Source: Gammaproteobacteria bacterium (GTDB lineage: Bacteria; Pseudomonadota; Gammaproteobacteria; Pseudomonadales; Cellvibrionaceae). From it: a stretch of DNA of 64,000 nt. The position numbers and the translations under genes were made by a program. Shown here piece after piece: positions 1 to 8,911 of the stretch. The notes under the pieces were generated by a model. The model did no database searches, had not been told where the DNA came from, and saw nothing but the letters and a program-made list of their open reading frames with translations. Each line of letters opens with the position of its first letter. Position 1 is the first letter of the stretch. The DNA lies in NCBI GenBank assembly GCA_004173475.1, contig SEBU01000001.1, positions 186,001 to 250,000 of the forward strand, written 5' to 3'.

Positions 1-1212
1 TTCACGTTAAAAGACAGCGATGCGCAGGTGCGATGCGCCATGTTTCGAAATCGCAACATGACGGTGAGATTCAAACCGCAGCAGGGTCAACATGTATTGA
101 TTCGCGCGCGCGTTAGTCTGTATGAAGGTCGTGGCGATTACCAAATTATTGCCGAACATATGGAAGAAGCTGGTGCCGGAGCGCTTCAAAGAAAGTTTGA
201 TGAGCTAAAAATAAAACTCGCGAACGAAGGTTTATTCGATCCGCAATTTAAAAAGACGCTGCCGCCGTTACCAAAACATATTGGTGTTATTACATCACCA
301 ACTGGCGCCGCCATTCACGATATTTTAAATGTTCTGTCGCGACGCTTTCCCAGCATTCCTGTTACGGTCATTCCCGTTGCAGTGCAAGGTAAAGAAGCTG
401 CTCCACAAATTGTTAAAGCGATTCAATTGGCAAATCGCGCCCAACTAGCCGGTGAAAAAATTTTTGATGTGATAATTCTTGGCCGCGGCGGCGGTTCGCT
501 GGAAGATTTATGGCCCTTTAACGAAGAAATCGTCGCGCGCGCGATTTTCGCAAGCAACTTGCCTATCGTGAGCGCCGTTGGTCACGAAGTGGATTTTTCA
601 ATCGCTGATTTTGTTGCCGATTTACGTGCTCCCACTCCCTCCGCTGCGGCGGAACTTGTTACACCTGACGGCGAAGACTGGCTCGATAAATTTATCGGCT
701 TTGAAGTTTTACTCGAAGACGCAATGACAAGAAAATTACAGTACTTGCAGCAAAAAATAAATTGGTTGCGCTCGCGACTGCGCCACCCCAAGCAAAAGCT
801 TGAACAACAAGCCCAGCGTTTGGATTCGCTCGAAATACGATTGAAAAATATAATTCATAAGTCACTCACAAATTACCAACATCGGCTTAACAATTTAATT
901 CTTCGCCAAAAGCCGTTGCATCCTGAAATTAAACTCGCAGAATTAAAGCACCGTTTTAAATTAGCCCAGCAAAATTTGCTGCGAGCGCAAAAGATTTCTT
1001 TTACGCAAAAGCAGCAAAGATTTAATGCAGCCGTGCGCATGCTAAATACATTGAGTCCACTAAAAACGCTTGATCGTGGCTACGCATTGGTCACTCATAG
1101 CGAAACACACATACCCGTTATCAATAGCCAACAACTAAAACCGGGAGACAGGATAAAAGCGCAGCTTGCTAAGGGTGAATTAGTCGCTGTGGTAGAAAAT
1201 ATCAAACCGTAA
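1..1212 (+). CDS. xseA: Exodeoxyribonuclease VII large subunit, 5' end cut by window
   Basis: Large subunit of exonuclease VII, which with XseB degrades single-stranded DNA to oligonucleotides in the cytoplasm. The frame is already open at base 1 (reads [15 protein letters not shown]), matching the end of the N-terminal OB fold, so roughly 50 N-terminal residues lie outside the window; the ATG at 28 is internal. The catalytic-domain signatures [11 protein letters not shown] and [10 protein letters not shown] are intact (about 495-600), followed by a long Q/K/L-rich coiled-coil region and a conserved C-terminal segment (LDRGYALV). Identity is near certain; only the start is missing. Confidence 0.96.
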   Translation, partial: FTLKDSDAQVRCAMFRNRNMTVRFKPQQGQHVLIRARVSLYEGRGDYQIIAEHMEEAGAGALQRKFDELKIKLANEGLFDPQFKKTLPPLPKHIGVITSPTGAAIHDILNVLSRRFPSIPVTVIPVAVQGKEAAPQIVKAIQLANRAQLAGEKIFDVIILGRGGGSLEDLWPFNEEIVARAIFASNLPIVSAVGHEVDFSIADFVADLRAPTPSAAAELVTPDGEDWLDKFIGFEVLLEDAMTRKLQYLQQKINWLRSRLRHPKQKLEQQAQRLDSLEIRLKNIIHKSLTNYQHRLNNLILRQKPLHPEIKLAELKHRFKLAQQNLLRAQKISFTQKQQRFNAAVRMLNTLSPLKTLDRGYALVTHSETHIPVINSQQLKPGDRIKAQLAKGELVAVVENIKP

Positions 1213-1219
1213 AAGCGGA

Positions 1220-1248
1220 TTGCTCTAGCTATCGTCGCCCTGTATATT
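1220..1248 (+). promoter_or_regulatory. Predicted sigma-70 promoter of thiO
   Basis: TTGCTC (1220-1225), 17-base spacer, TATATT (1243-1248). The expected start of transcription, about 1254-1256, falls just before the first riboswitch stem at 1258, which supports the assignment. It lies directly behind the xseA stop codon. Confidence 0.6.
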
Positions 1249-1257
1249 GTCGACTTT

Positions 1258-1363
1258 CTTGTCGGAGCGCCTTGGTGCCACATAATGTGTGCATACGGAG
1301 GCTGAGATGGGCTCGGCCCAATCCGTAGAACCTGATCAGGTTGAGACCTGCGGAGGGAACAAG
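1258..1363 (+). promoter_or_regulatory. TPP riboswitch (THI element)
   Basis: Thiamine pyrophosphate aptamer in the thiO leader. Visible landmarks are the CTGAGA motif (1302-1307), the CCTGATCAGGTT segment (1331-1342), GCGGAGGGAA (1350-1359) and a closing P1 helix CTTGT (1258-1262) with ACAAG (1359-1363). These match the universally conserved parts of the THI box. It sits between a predicted promoter and the thiazole-synthesis genes, so TPP is expected to lower their expression. Whether control is by termination or by translation is not settled by the sequence. Confidence 0.93.
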
Positions 1364-1395
1364 GTATCTATGGGCTCTCCCGCTCCTACCTTTTT
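1361..1395 (+). terminator. Possible expression platform hairpin of the TPP riboswitch
   Basis: AAGGTA (1361-1366) can pair with TACCTT (1387-1392), with an inner GGG (1372-1374)/CCC (1379-1381) hairpin and a run of T at 1391-1395. The outer arm shares three bases with the 3' strand of aptamer P1, so the two helices compete. That polarity is opposite to a simple ligand-induced terminator, so the role is uncertain. Confidence 0.35.
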
Positions 1396-1514
1396 CCAAT
1401 CCAATAGCTAAGTACCGTTCGTAGCGAGCGCGAAGCAGTTGAACCACACTGCTCTTCGACAACCTCACGGCGAACCGAAATAGCAACTCAGCCTCAACTA
1501 TTCTTCGAGGCATA

Positions 1515-2612
1515 ATGACAAATCCTTTTCCGAATAATATTGCGATTGCTGGCGCGGGCCTATTGGGGCGCTTGCTAGCATGGCAGTTATTGCAATCGGG
1601 ATGCAACGTTACTCTCTTTGAAGCAGGCAGTTTTACACCCAGCGCACCACAAACGGATCGTGCCGCAGCTTTTACTGCGGCCGGAATGATTGCACCGCTG
1701 AGCGAAGCGGTCGTATCAGATGAAGGCGTTTATCGCATGGGACAATTTGCTCTCGCACGATGGCCGCAGTGGTTAAGTACATTATCTGTTGGCGTAGATA
1801 CTTTATTTTCTCAACACGGCAGTCTGGTGATCGCACATGCGCAGGATCTGAGCGAACTCGAACAATTTGAACGCGAACTGCGTTTTGTGATTCCGCAATG
1901 CAAAACCTATCAACGTGTAAACCAGCATCAAATTCAAGAGTTGGAACCAGATTTAAATCCACATTTTGTACAAGGTTTATTCCTGGCCGAAGAAGGTCAT
2001 ATTAATAATCGCGAGTTGTTGGCCATTATTGGTGAAGAGATTATTTTGCGTGGAGTGCAACTGCGCGAATTTACCTCCGTTGAGGTGAACGCCAACAAAA
2101 TCATTAGCAGCGCAACGGAAGAGCAATTCGATCTTGTTATTGATTGCCGTGGGTTCGGAGCAAAAAAACAGCATCCAGAATTGCGCGGCGTGCGCGGTGA
2201 AACATTGCATGTAGAAACCAAAGAGATTCGCTTGCAACGTCCCGTGCGCTTAATGCACCCGCGTTATCAACTTTACATTGTGCCAAAACCTAATCACCGG
2301 TTTATTATTGGGGCAACACAAATTGAAAGTGAAGATAGATCACCAATGACTTTACAATCATCATTGGAACTAAGTAGTGCGCTTTATACTTTGTCACCTG
2401 CGTTTGCAGAAGCGCGAATTATTGAAATGGATACCAATCTGCGCCCAGCCTACATGGACAATTTGCCACACGTCGATATCCAGGACGGATTGATTACTGC
2501 GAACGGATTATTTCGGCATGGATATTTGTTAGCGCCGGCGATTGTAGAGAATATATTGGCGCATATTTTTGAGAAAGAAGAAAAAGTTTTTAGTGAGTTA
2601 CTTAACCGCTAA
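1515..2612 (+). CDS. thiO: Glycine oxidase ThiO
   Basis: FAD-dependent amine oxidase that oxidises glycine to iminoglycine (dehydroglycine), the C2-N donor for the thiazole ring of thiamine. 365 residues, normal for the family. The N-terminus carries the FAD Rossmann motif GAGLLG (about residues 12-17) and the acidic residue of strand 2 (TLFEA); the C-terminal part has the DAO-type NLRPAYMDNLP and NGLFRHGYLLAP segments. The ATG follows GAGG at 1507-1510. It is the first gene behind the TPP riboswitch; thiS and thiG follow after a gap holding a palindromic repeat. ThiH, the anaerobic alternative, is not present here. Confidence 0.93.
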   Translation: MTNPFPNNIAIAGAGLLGRLLAWQLLQSGCNVTLFEAGSFTPSAPQTDRAAAFTAAGMIAPLSEAVVSDEGVYRMGQFALARWPQWLSTLSVGVDTLFSQHGSLVIAHAQDLSELEQFERELRFVIPQCKTYQRVNQHQIQELEPDLNPHFVQGLFLAEEGHINNRELLAIIGEEIILRGVQLREFTSVEVNANKIISSATEEQFDLVIDCRGFGAKKQHPELRGVRGETLHVETKEIRLQRPVRLMHPRYQLYIVPKPNHRFIIGATQIESEDRSPMTLQSSLELSSALYTLSPAFAEARIIEMDTNLRPAYMDNLPHVDIQDGLITANGLFRHGYLLAPAIVENILAHIFEKEEKVFSELLNR

Positions 2613-2633
2613 AATTAAAATTCTGTTTGGAGC

Positions 2634-2721
2634 ATCGTCATCCCCGCAGGGGGTCTAGTGACTTGGATGTAGCATCAAAATCACACTGGCCAGTCGCTGG
2701 ATCCCCTGCGGGAATGACGAT
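2634..2721. repeat. Palindromic intergenic repeat (REP/MITE-like)
   Basis: Imperfect inverted repeat: ATCGTCATCCCCGCAGGGGG (from 2634) mirrors CCCCTGCGGGAATGACGAT (2703-2721), with the similarity continuing inward to about 32 bases per arm around a short centre. The arm contains the GTCATTCCCGC-type core seen in many dispersed bacterial intergenic repeats. It lies between thiO and thiS and could fold in the transcript. Only one copy is seen in this window. Confidence 0.7.
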
Positions 2722-2786
2722 TTCCTATTAAATTAAACCCCCGGGTACCGACACACCCTAGAACCTACATTTTCTTGAAGATACCA

Positions 2787-2990
2787 ATGATCAGCATCAG
2801 CTTAAACAACGAACCAAAACAAATAGCAGAAAACACTCTATTAAGTGATGCGCTCATGCAGTGGGGTTTTGGTGAAACGAAAATTGCCGTAGCTATTAAC
2901 GGCGAATTTGTACCACGCTCTACATACAACGAACGCCAACTTTGCAACCGTGACCAAGTTGATATTGTTAAACCAGTTGGAGGCGGTTAG
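2787..2990 (+). CDS. thiS: Sulfur carrier protein ThiS
   Basis: Small ubiquitin-like protein that carries sulfur as a C-terminal thiocarboxylate to ThiG in thiazole synthesis. 67 residues from the ATG at 2787, which is preceded by TGAAG; an in-frame TTG at 2775 would add four residues and is less likely. The protein ends in VGGG, so it carries the diagnostic C-terminal Gly-Gly that is adenylated by ThiF. It is separated from thiG by two bases, so the two are co-translated. Confidence 0.93.
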   Translation: MISISLNNEPKQIAENTLLSDALMQWGFGETKIAVAINGEFVPRSTYNERQLCNRDQVDIVKPVGGG

Positions 2991-2992
2991 CC

Positions 2993-3802
2993 ATGAGTTA
3001 CATCCCCACTTTACCCGCAAAAGATTTCACACTTTACGGTGAAACATTTTCGAGTCGCTTCTTATTAGGTACTGCGCTTTACGCATCACCGCAGTTAATG
3101 CGCGATTCAATTATTCAGTCTCGCGCAGAGATTGTGACCTTGGGATTGCGCAGACAAAATCCCGCTGATCGCTCGGGTGATGCTATTTGGCAATTCATTC
3201 AGGAAAGTGGTTGTCGTTTGCTACCCAATACGGCGGGATGTAAATCAGTTAAAGAAGCTGTAACCCTTGCAGAAATGTCGCGTGAAATTTTTAATACCGA
3301 CTGGATTAAATTGGAAGTAGTCGGTGATGATTATAACTTACAACCAGACCCATTTGGCTTGGTAGAGGCGTCAGACATTTTAATAAAAAAAGGCTTCAAG
3401 GTTTTACCTTACTGCACGGATGATCTAATTTTGTGTAGGCGTTTGGTAGAGGTTGGTTGTCAGGTACTTATGCCTTGGGGTGCACCAATAGGCACCGGGC
3501 AAGGTTTATTAAACCGCTACAATTTGCTCACTCTACGTGAACGAATCAAAGACGTACCCATGATAATTGATGCGGGCCTAGGCGCGCCGTCACAGGCGAC
3601 TGAAGCCATGGAGATGGGTTTTGATGGAATATTACTTAATACGGCCGTAGCAAAAGCACATAATCCGCCTTTAATGGCGGAAGCTTTTGCCGATGCAATT
3701 GACGCAGGTCGAAAAGCTTACAAAGCAGGCCTCATGCAAAAACGACAAACTGCCAGCCCAAGCACGCCCACCATCGGCCAACCCTTTTGGCATCAAAAGT
3801 AA
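2993..3802 (+). CDS. thiG: Thiazole synthase ThiG
   Basis: TIM-barrel enzyme that joins deoxyxylulose 5-phosphate, iminoglycine and the sulfur from ThiS-COSH into the thiazole phosphate precursor. 269 residues, slightly longer than usual because of a polar C-terminal tail. K106 in WIKLEVVGD is the expected Schiff-base lysine; [19 protein letters not shown] and IDAGLGAPS are the conserved phosphate and substrate loops. The start overlaps the thiS region by spacing of two bases, and supply of iminoglycine comes from thiO upstream. Confidence 0.96.
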   Translation: MSYIPTLPAKDFTLYGETFSSRFLLGTALYASPQLMRDSIIQSRAEIVTLGLRRQNPADRSGDAIWQFIQESGCRLLPNTAGCKSVKEAVTLAEMSREIFNTDWIKLEVVGDDYNLQPDPFGLVEASDILIKKGFKVLPYCTDDLILCRRLVEVGCQVLMPWGAPIGTGQGLLNRYNLLTLRERIKDVPMIIDAGLGAPSQATEAMEMGFDGILLNTAVAKAHNPPLMAEAFADAIDAGRKAYKAGLMQKRQTASPSTPTIGQPFWHQK

Positions 3803-3813
3803 TCCTGCATAAA

Positions 3814-3841
3814 ATTCACCCGCTTGTAAGAGTGGGTGAAT
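3814..3841. terminator. Stem-loop between convergent thiG and HD-GYP gene
   Basis: ATTCACCC (3814-3821) pairs perfectly with GGGTGAAT (3834-3841). On the minus strand it is followed by TTTT, so it may end the HD-GYP transcript; on the plus strand there is no T run. Confidence 0.4.
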
Positions 3842-3842
3842 A

Positions 3843-5189
3843 TCAAACCGAAAATTCTTTTACTTTCGCAAGCGTTTTTAGCAGCGACTCTTTGATATCG
3901 ATTTTTTTGAAATAGTCTGAGTCCAAATAAAACTGCAACATCCTATTTAGTCGCTGTAAATGAAATAAAATTTCCTGCTGTTGGATATGTGCGGTTTCTA
4001 TTCTTCGATAAGTCTGATCATCCTGAGTTAACGTCCAATTCTTTAACCATTGATCCATTTCAGCGCCAAATACTCCAGAGCCTTTTACTGACGTGGTCAC
4101 GTGCAACATAATATTTTGAAGTGCGTGAAGACGACGATCGCCGTGCGTAAAACCTATTGAGAGCAAGCTTTCTCGCAATATTTCAAACCATGCATTTAAA
4201 CGCATGTTTTCTTTTAATAAACGCGCGACAAAATCAGGTAAATCGTCACCTTGCACAATATTTTTAAATGGCATTTCGCTACGTCGCCAAATAACGGCGA
4301 GTATTTCATCGTGGCGAAAAAAATAGGCCTGGGCATTCATTTGAATTACTGGTATTACATCGCGCCAATTGCGGTCGTTCTGGAATCTGTTGCGATAAAT
4401 ACCTATGAGCGAATCGGCAAGGCCTACAATTTTCCCACCGTAAGTCAGTTCACTTTCAACCTTTCCTTTCGGATAACCGGTGCCGTCACAACGTTCATGA
4501 TGTTCGTACACAGCCTCAACTACATCGTTGGGCATTCCCTGCATCTGCTTTAATAAGGCAGCGCTTATAAGCACATGCTCCTGAATATGATTCCAATCCT
4601 GCGGGGACAATTGCGACTTCTTTTCGAGAACATGTGCATCAAGATGCAGCATGCCAATATCGTGACTTAAACCGGCAAGGAAAACATCCACACAACCTCT
4701 TTCGCTGAAACGCATTTCTTTTGCAATAAGCAGTGAAAACCAAGAACAATAAAGCGTGCGTAAAAAGATCTCTGGCATCGCTAATGCCATTACCGTTATT
4801 TTTTGTTTTAAGAGCGGGAATTTTTCGTAGGCCGCTAAATAGCCGCCAATAAAGGACGCAATATTTTGGTGTTCATTAATTGCAGTGAGCAGATCATCCT
4901 TTTCCATTGTTGAAATAAAGTGCTGTTCCAATTGAACCGAATCGAGTTCAGAACCGAAACGAACGCATTCTTCAATGGGCGTTTTTAATCGGGTTCCATT
5001 AATTGTTGCTGCTATTTGCGACGTTATAGGTGTGTCTTTCGGGATCAACAAAACATCTTTTGCATCGTAGATATCTTGCCCGGCGGCTATACCGCATTTA
5101 TCGCTAATCGACGCCAGACGAAAAATATAGGCATCAACAACCAGCGGGTCATACTTGTTTATTTTGGTGTTGCTTATAAATTTTAACAT
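3843..5189 (-). CDS. HD-GYP domain protein, probable c-di-GMP phosphodiesterase
   Basis: Predicted metal-dependent phosphodiesterase of the HD-GYP group, whose characterised members hydrolyse cyclic di-GMP. The core is residues about 160-260: SHDIG (H176-D177) and HHERCDGTGYP (from about 230) keep the HD metal ligands and the GYP signature. The common HDIGK lysine is methionine here. The first 140 residues and the last 170 match no domain I recognise; there is no receiver domain or membrane segment. It starts 20 bases behind the AEC permease gene on the same strand, so the pair is probably one transcript. Activity is inferred from motifs only. Confidence 0.8.
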   Translation of the reverse strand: MLKFISNTKINKYDPLVVDAYIFRLASISDKCGIAAGQDIYDAKDVLLIPKDTPITSQIAATINGTRLKTPIEECVRFGSELDSVQLEQHFISTMEKDDLLTAINEHQNIASFIGGYLAAYEKFPLLKQKITVMALAMPEIFLRTLYCSWFSLLIAKEMRFSERGCVDVFLAGLSHDIGMLHLDAHVLEKKSQLSPQDWNHIQEHVLISAALLKQMQGMPNDVVEAVYEHHERCDGTGYPKGKVESELTYGGKIVGLADSLIGIYRNRFQNDRNWRDVIPVIQMNAQAYFFRHDEILAVIWRRSEMPFKNIVQGDDLPDFVARLLKENMRLNAWFEILRESLLSIGFTHGDRRLHALQNIMLHVTTSVKGSGVFGAEMDQWLKNWTLTQDDQTYRRIETAHIQQQEILFHLQRLNRMLQFYLDSDYFKKIDIKESLLKTLAKVKEFSV

Positions 5190-5209
5190 TTATTACCCGC
5201 AAAACTTTG

Positions 5210-6103
5210 TTATATAAATTGCCTCCATGCCCATACCGTCGCCAGGGACAACAATAAACTATAACCAACCAGGCTTGATGCCAAACGCGGCGCGAGTTGG
5301 TAATTAATTGCGAGAACACCTGCAGATATCATTGCAGGCATGGCAGCTTCTAATACTACAACTTGCGCGGCCAAATTATTAATGCCCAACAAATACAGCA
5401 TTATCCAGGCCAGCATAGGTGTCAGTACCAACGTGGCTATCAAACCCAATGCAAGTGGACCAACAAACTCACGCTCTAGTCGTAGGCGCCACTGCAAACC
5501 GACCGCGACCATTACCACTGGTACCAGTGTAGATGAGATTTTCTCTAACACGGTAGAAAACCAAGTTGGAAAATACAAAGGCAACGAAATAAAAGCGACG
5601 ATAAGCGCAATAAAAGGTGGAAAACTTATAATCGCATTTAAGAGATTTTTTCCTGACGTTGCATTACCACTGTAGTAGGCCGCTATAAAACTTCCGTAGG
5701 TATTTAGCGCAATAAATGTACCGAATTGATCATAGAGAATAGCGTATGGAATTGCTTCTTTTCCCAATAGAGCTTCAATCAAAGGAATACCAAGAAACCC
5801 GGTGTTGCCCAAAGGTACCGTTAACATCAGGGCACCTGTGATTGATCGTGACCAACCTGCACGCTTGGCAAAAACCCAAATAAATAAAGCGCTCGCAAAC
5901 ATCATTAACCAAGCAAAAACTATGGGTAACAATGCGCGAGTATCTAGTGTTAACTGGTGAATTTCAAATAAAACTAATGCTGGTAGAGCGACATAAATAA
6001 CGTAATTATTTAGGGACAGCGCCATTGCCTCCGGCAAACGATTGTTTCGTTGTAGCAATAAACCAATCGCAAGGCACACTAAAACAACGAGTAAATTACT
6101 CAT
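5210..6103 (-). CDS. AEC-family permease (auxin efflux carrier-like)
   Basis: Integral membrane transporter of the AEC/MleP type, which move small organic acids or similar solutes; the substrate cannot be told from sequence. 297 residues with about ten hydrophobic segments in the two five-helix halves typical of the family, and conserved NNYVIYVALPALV, PLGNTGFLGIPL and MPAMISAGVLA segments. The gene lies 70 bases behind der and 20 bases ahead of the HD-GYP gene, all on the minus strand. No regulator is adjacent. Confidence 0.85.
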   Translation of the reverse strand: MSNLLVVLVCLAIGLLLQRNNRLPEAMALSLNNYVIYVALPALVLFEIHQLTLDTRALLPIVFAWLMMFASALFIWVFAKRAGWSRSITGALMLTVPLGNTGFLGIPLIEALLGKEAIPYAILYDQFGTFIALNTYGSFIAAYYSGNATSGKNLLNAIISFPPFIALIVAFISLPLYFPTWFSTVLEKISSTLVPVVMVAVGLQWRLRLEREFVGPLALGLIATLVLTPMLAWIMLYLLGINNLAAQVVVLEAAMPAMISAGVLAINYQLAPRLASSLVGYSLLLSLATVWAWRQFI

Positions 6104-6173
6104 AAATGTGAAAATAGAATAAAAGCAAAAGGGTAAGCAATAGCGGGTTCGTAAATCATCCTAAATTTGCGAA

Positions 6174-7574
6174 CTACTTTTTCTTTCTATTGGGGTGAGC
6201 ATTTTCCAAGCGGCGTTTTTGGATAAATTCGCGCTGGGTAATTTTCTTTTTCTTCTCCGCATATGGATTGTCAGTTGTACGATATTCAATACGAATAGGT
6301 GTGCCGTGCAAATCCAACACACGACGGAAAGTTTTTTCCAGATATTTTGTATAATGCCCAGGAATATCAGACGTTTGATTACCGTGAATAACAATGATGG
6401 GTGGATTATGGCCGCCGGGATGCGCATAACGTAATTTAATACGGCGCCCCTGAATCATCGGCGGTTGGTGCTCACGCACAGCATCCTCGAGAATACGTGT
6501 TAAGTAATTGGTTGAAAATTTATCAGTAGCGGATTGATACGCCTGTTCAATCGACTTATACAAATTGCCCACGCCCGTTCCATGTAAGGCTGAAATAAAA
6601 TGTATATTCGCAAAATCCACGAAACGTAAGCGGCGTTCTAATTCTTTTTTTACATATTGTTTATGCGATTCGTCCAAACCATCCCATTTATTTAATGCAA
6701 TGACTAGTGCACGCCCCGCTTCAATCGTCGAGCCCATCAAGTGTAAATCTTGCTCGACCACACCTTCGCTGGCATCCATGACGAGAATCACGACATTGGC
6801 GTCACTAATAGCTTGCATTGTTTTTACGATTGAAAACTTTTCCACCATCAAATCGATATTTTTTCGACGACGCACGCCAGCGGTATCAATGATGGTGTAA
6901 TTTGTCCCGAAACGTTCATAGTTGATATAGACACTGTCGCGGGTCGTTCCTGGCTCATCGTAAACTACTACACGATCTTCACCGAGCAGGCGGTTTACTA
7001 ACGTGGATTTTCCAACATTTGGACGACCGACTACGGCCATTTTGATTCCTTTGGCGATGTCAACCGCTTCGCTCTCTACAAATTCGGGAACATCCGCAAG
7101 AACTTCTTCCATCATGGATTTAACACCACGACCATGTGTGGCGGTCGTAGCGAAAATTTCGCCTAACCCCAACTCATAAAATGGTGCGAGCGCGATGTCT
7201 GGATCCATACCGTCAATTTTATTTGCTACCAAATAAGTTTTTTTATTATTAACTCGCAAATGCTTGGCGATCAAATGATCCGCAGGGTGAACACCGGCGC
7301 GACTATCTAAAATAAATAAAACAATATCCGCTTCTTCAATTGCCAGAAGAGATTGACCAGCCATCATGGTATCAATACCTTCTTCCTCGCCGCTGATACC
7401 ACCCGTATCAATCACAATAAAACGACGCTCTTCAAATGTTCCCTCGCCATACTTACGGTCGCGTGTCAGGCCTGGATAATCTGCCACCAGCGCATCTCGA
7501 CTACGAGTGAGGCGATTGAATAATGTTGACTTACCGACGTTAGGTCTACCGACGAGTGCAATAACAGGAATCAT
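6174..7574 (-). CDS. der: Ribosome biogenesis GTPase Der (EngA)
   Basis: Essential GTPase with two tandem G domains that acts in 50S subunit maturation. Both P-loops read GRPNVGKST (near the N-terminus and near residue 185), each with its own DTGG/DTAG and NKxD motifs, followed by the C-terminal KH-like domain and a lysine-rich end. The start is taken as the ATG at 7574 (MIPVIALVG), which matches the family N-terminus and has a GGAG upstream; the open frame extends 15 codons further without support. It follows bamB, as in E. coli, but a terminator hairpin lies between them. Confidence 0.97.
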   Translation of the reverse strand: MIPVIALVGRPNVGKSTLFNRLTRSRDALVADYPGLTRDRKYGEGTFEERRFIVIDTGGISGEEEGIDTMMAGQSLLAIEEADIVLFILDSRAGVHPADHLIAKHLRVNNKKTYLVANKIDGMDPDIALAPFYELGLGEIFATTATHGRGVKSMMEEVLADVPEFVESEAVDIAKGIKMAVVGRPNVGKSTLVNRLLGEDRVVVYDEPGTTRDSVYINYERFGTNYTIIDTAGVRRRKNIDLMVEKFSIVKTMQAISDANVVILVMDASEGVVEQDLHLMGSTIEAGRALVIALNKWDGLDESHKQYVKKELERRLRFVDFANIHFISALHGTGVGNLYKSIEQAYQSATDKFSTNYLTRILEDAVREHQPPMIQGRRIKLRYAHPGGHNPPIIVIHGNQTSDIPGHYTKYLEKTFRRVLDLHGTPIRIEYRTTDNPYAEKKKKITQREFIQKRRLENAHPNRKKK

Positions 7575-7637
7575 AATAAATACATCAATTAATGGAGGAG
7601 CAACGCAAGGATGACACAAAAAAAACGATGTGCCACA

Positions 7638-7677
7638 AAAAAATCAACCACTTAAGAGGCGAGCCCCTTAAGTGGTT
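7638..7677 (-). terminator. Rho-independent terminator after bamB
   Basis: Perfect 11-base stem AACCACTTAAG (7646-7656)/CTTAAGTGGTT (7667-7677) with a 10-base loop. Read on the minus strand it is followed by GA and seven T. It ends the long block from rlmN to bamB just before der. Confidence 0.8.
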
Positions 7678-7699
7678 AAGCAATAACACATTTTAAAAT

Positions 7700-8911
7700 C
7701 TATTTCTTGGCGACTGCAGTGAAGGCCATTAGATCCCCACCATTGCCGTAAACATAAAGTATTTTACCGTCGGTTAACATTGGTGCCCGGACGCCACTTC
7801 TATCTACCCGATCGCGTGCGGCAAATTCACCGTTGGATTGGTTCAGCACATGCATGTAACCTTTGTAATCAACCACTGCAACATAGTCACCGAATACTTG
7901 CGGACCACCTAAACGGCGACGTAACAATTTATCGTTTTGCCAAATTTGTTCGCCAGATGTAAGACTCAAAGCAGTAACTTTTCCGTCACTTTGACTAACA
8001 AACAGTTTGTCATCTGACGCCGAAAGATTTTCTGATGTTGAACCATCAATGCCCCACACACTTGCGCCCGTGCCACGTGCAGCGGCGGCAATACGACCCT
8101 GGTAGGTTCCGACAAACAAAATGCCGTCTTTAAGAAGCGGACTCGCATGAATATCAACCATGCGATCAAGTTCCGAGCGCCCCTTTGGCGATGCCATACG
8201 TTGCTCCCACAAAATCAAACCATTCGCGGGATTAAACGCCATCAAACGACCATTCGCGAAACCCGCATATATTGCATTGTCCGTTACCAAAGGTGCAGCG
8301 GAACCACGCAAAGTAAGTACTGGCGGCGGATTTTCAAAAAACCATTTGTCCTCGCCAGTTTTTGCATCAACCACAAACAATTTTCCATTCATGGTTTGTA
8401 CTGCAACAACTTGACCATTACTTTGTGGAACAGAAGAAATTTCACCTTTCAATTGCTTACGCCACATCTCTTTTCCATCAGTTGCGGAGAGTGCAATCAA
8501 CTCACCAGCATAGTTGCCGATGTAAAGATGACCATCTGCATAACCAATACCGCCAGTAATGCCAGGATTCAGATCTTTTTCTTTAAAAGCATACACCACG
8601 CTACCGGTCAATCCAGTGAAGTTTTTTGTCACCTTTTTTGACCACAATTTTTTGCCGGATTTGTTATTTAAAGCAGTAACAATTCCTTCGTGATCAACGG
8701 TATAAATTTTTTCACCGTCAATTACCGGAGTAAGTTGCGTTAAACCAACGCCCTGCCCGTTACCAACACCACGGCTCCAAACTTCTTTGAGTTTAGCGGT
8801 GGCTTTAAAGCTCTCCAACTCCATGGGTTCCTGGCCAGTTTTTTTTGCAAAAATGGAACAACCAGACATCAATATGGCACAGAGCAGCAAGCCCCATTTC
8901 AAGTGCCTCAT
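7700..8911 (-). CDS. bamB: Outer membrane protein assembly factor BamB
   Basis: Lipoprotein subunit of the BAM complex, which inserts beta-barrel proteins into the outer membrane; it scaffolds BamA from the periplasmic side. 403 residues. The signal peptide ends in the lipobox LMSGC (Cys at about 18), followed by an eight-bladed PQQ-type beta-propeller with repeats such as LNNKSGKKLW, LSATDGKEMW and VDAKTGEDKW. The ATG overlaps the end of yfgM by four bases (ATGA), so the two are translationally coupled. Confidence 0.95.
   Translation of the reverse strand: MRHLKWGLLLCAILMSGCSIFAKKTGQEPMELESFKATAKLKEVWSRGVGNGQGVGLTQLTPVIDGEKIYTVDHEGIVTALNNKSGKKLWSKKVTKNFTGLTGSVVYAFKEKDLNPGITGGIGYADGHLYIGNYAGELIALSATDGKEMWRKQLKGEISSVPQSNGQVVAVQTMNGKLFVVDAKTGEDKWFFENPPPVLTLRGSAAPLVTDNAIYAGFANGRLMAFNPANGLILWEQRMASPKGRSELDRMVDIHASPLLKDGILFVGTYQGRIAAAARGTGASVWGIDGSTSENLSASDDKLFVSQSDGKVTALSLTSGEQIWQNDKLLRRRLGGPQVFGDYVAVVDYKGYMHVLNQSNGEFAARDRVDRSGVRAPMLTDGKILYVYGNGGDLMAFTAVAKK

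Noticed and set aside
1229-1606. 125-codon open frame on the minus strand
   Set aside because: It lies across the TPP riboswitch and the thiO start; the sequence is explained by RNA structure and thiO.
8147-8641. 164-codon open frame antisense to bamB
   Set aside because: bamB is complete and conserved on the other strand; the shadow frame has no family features.
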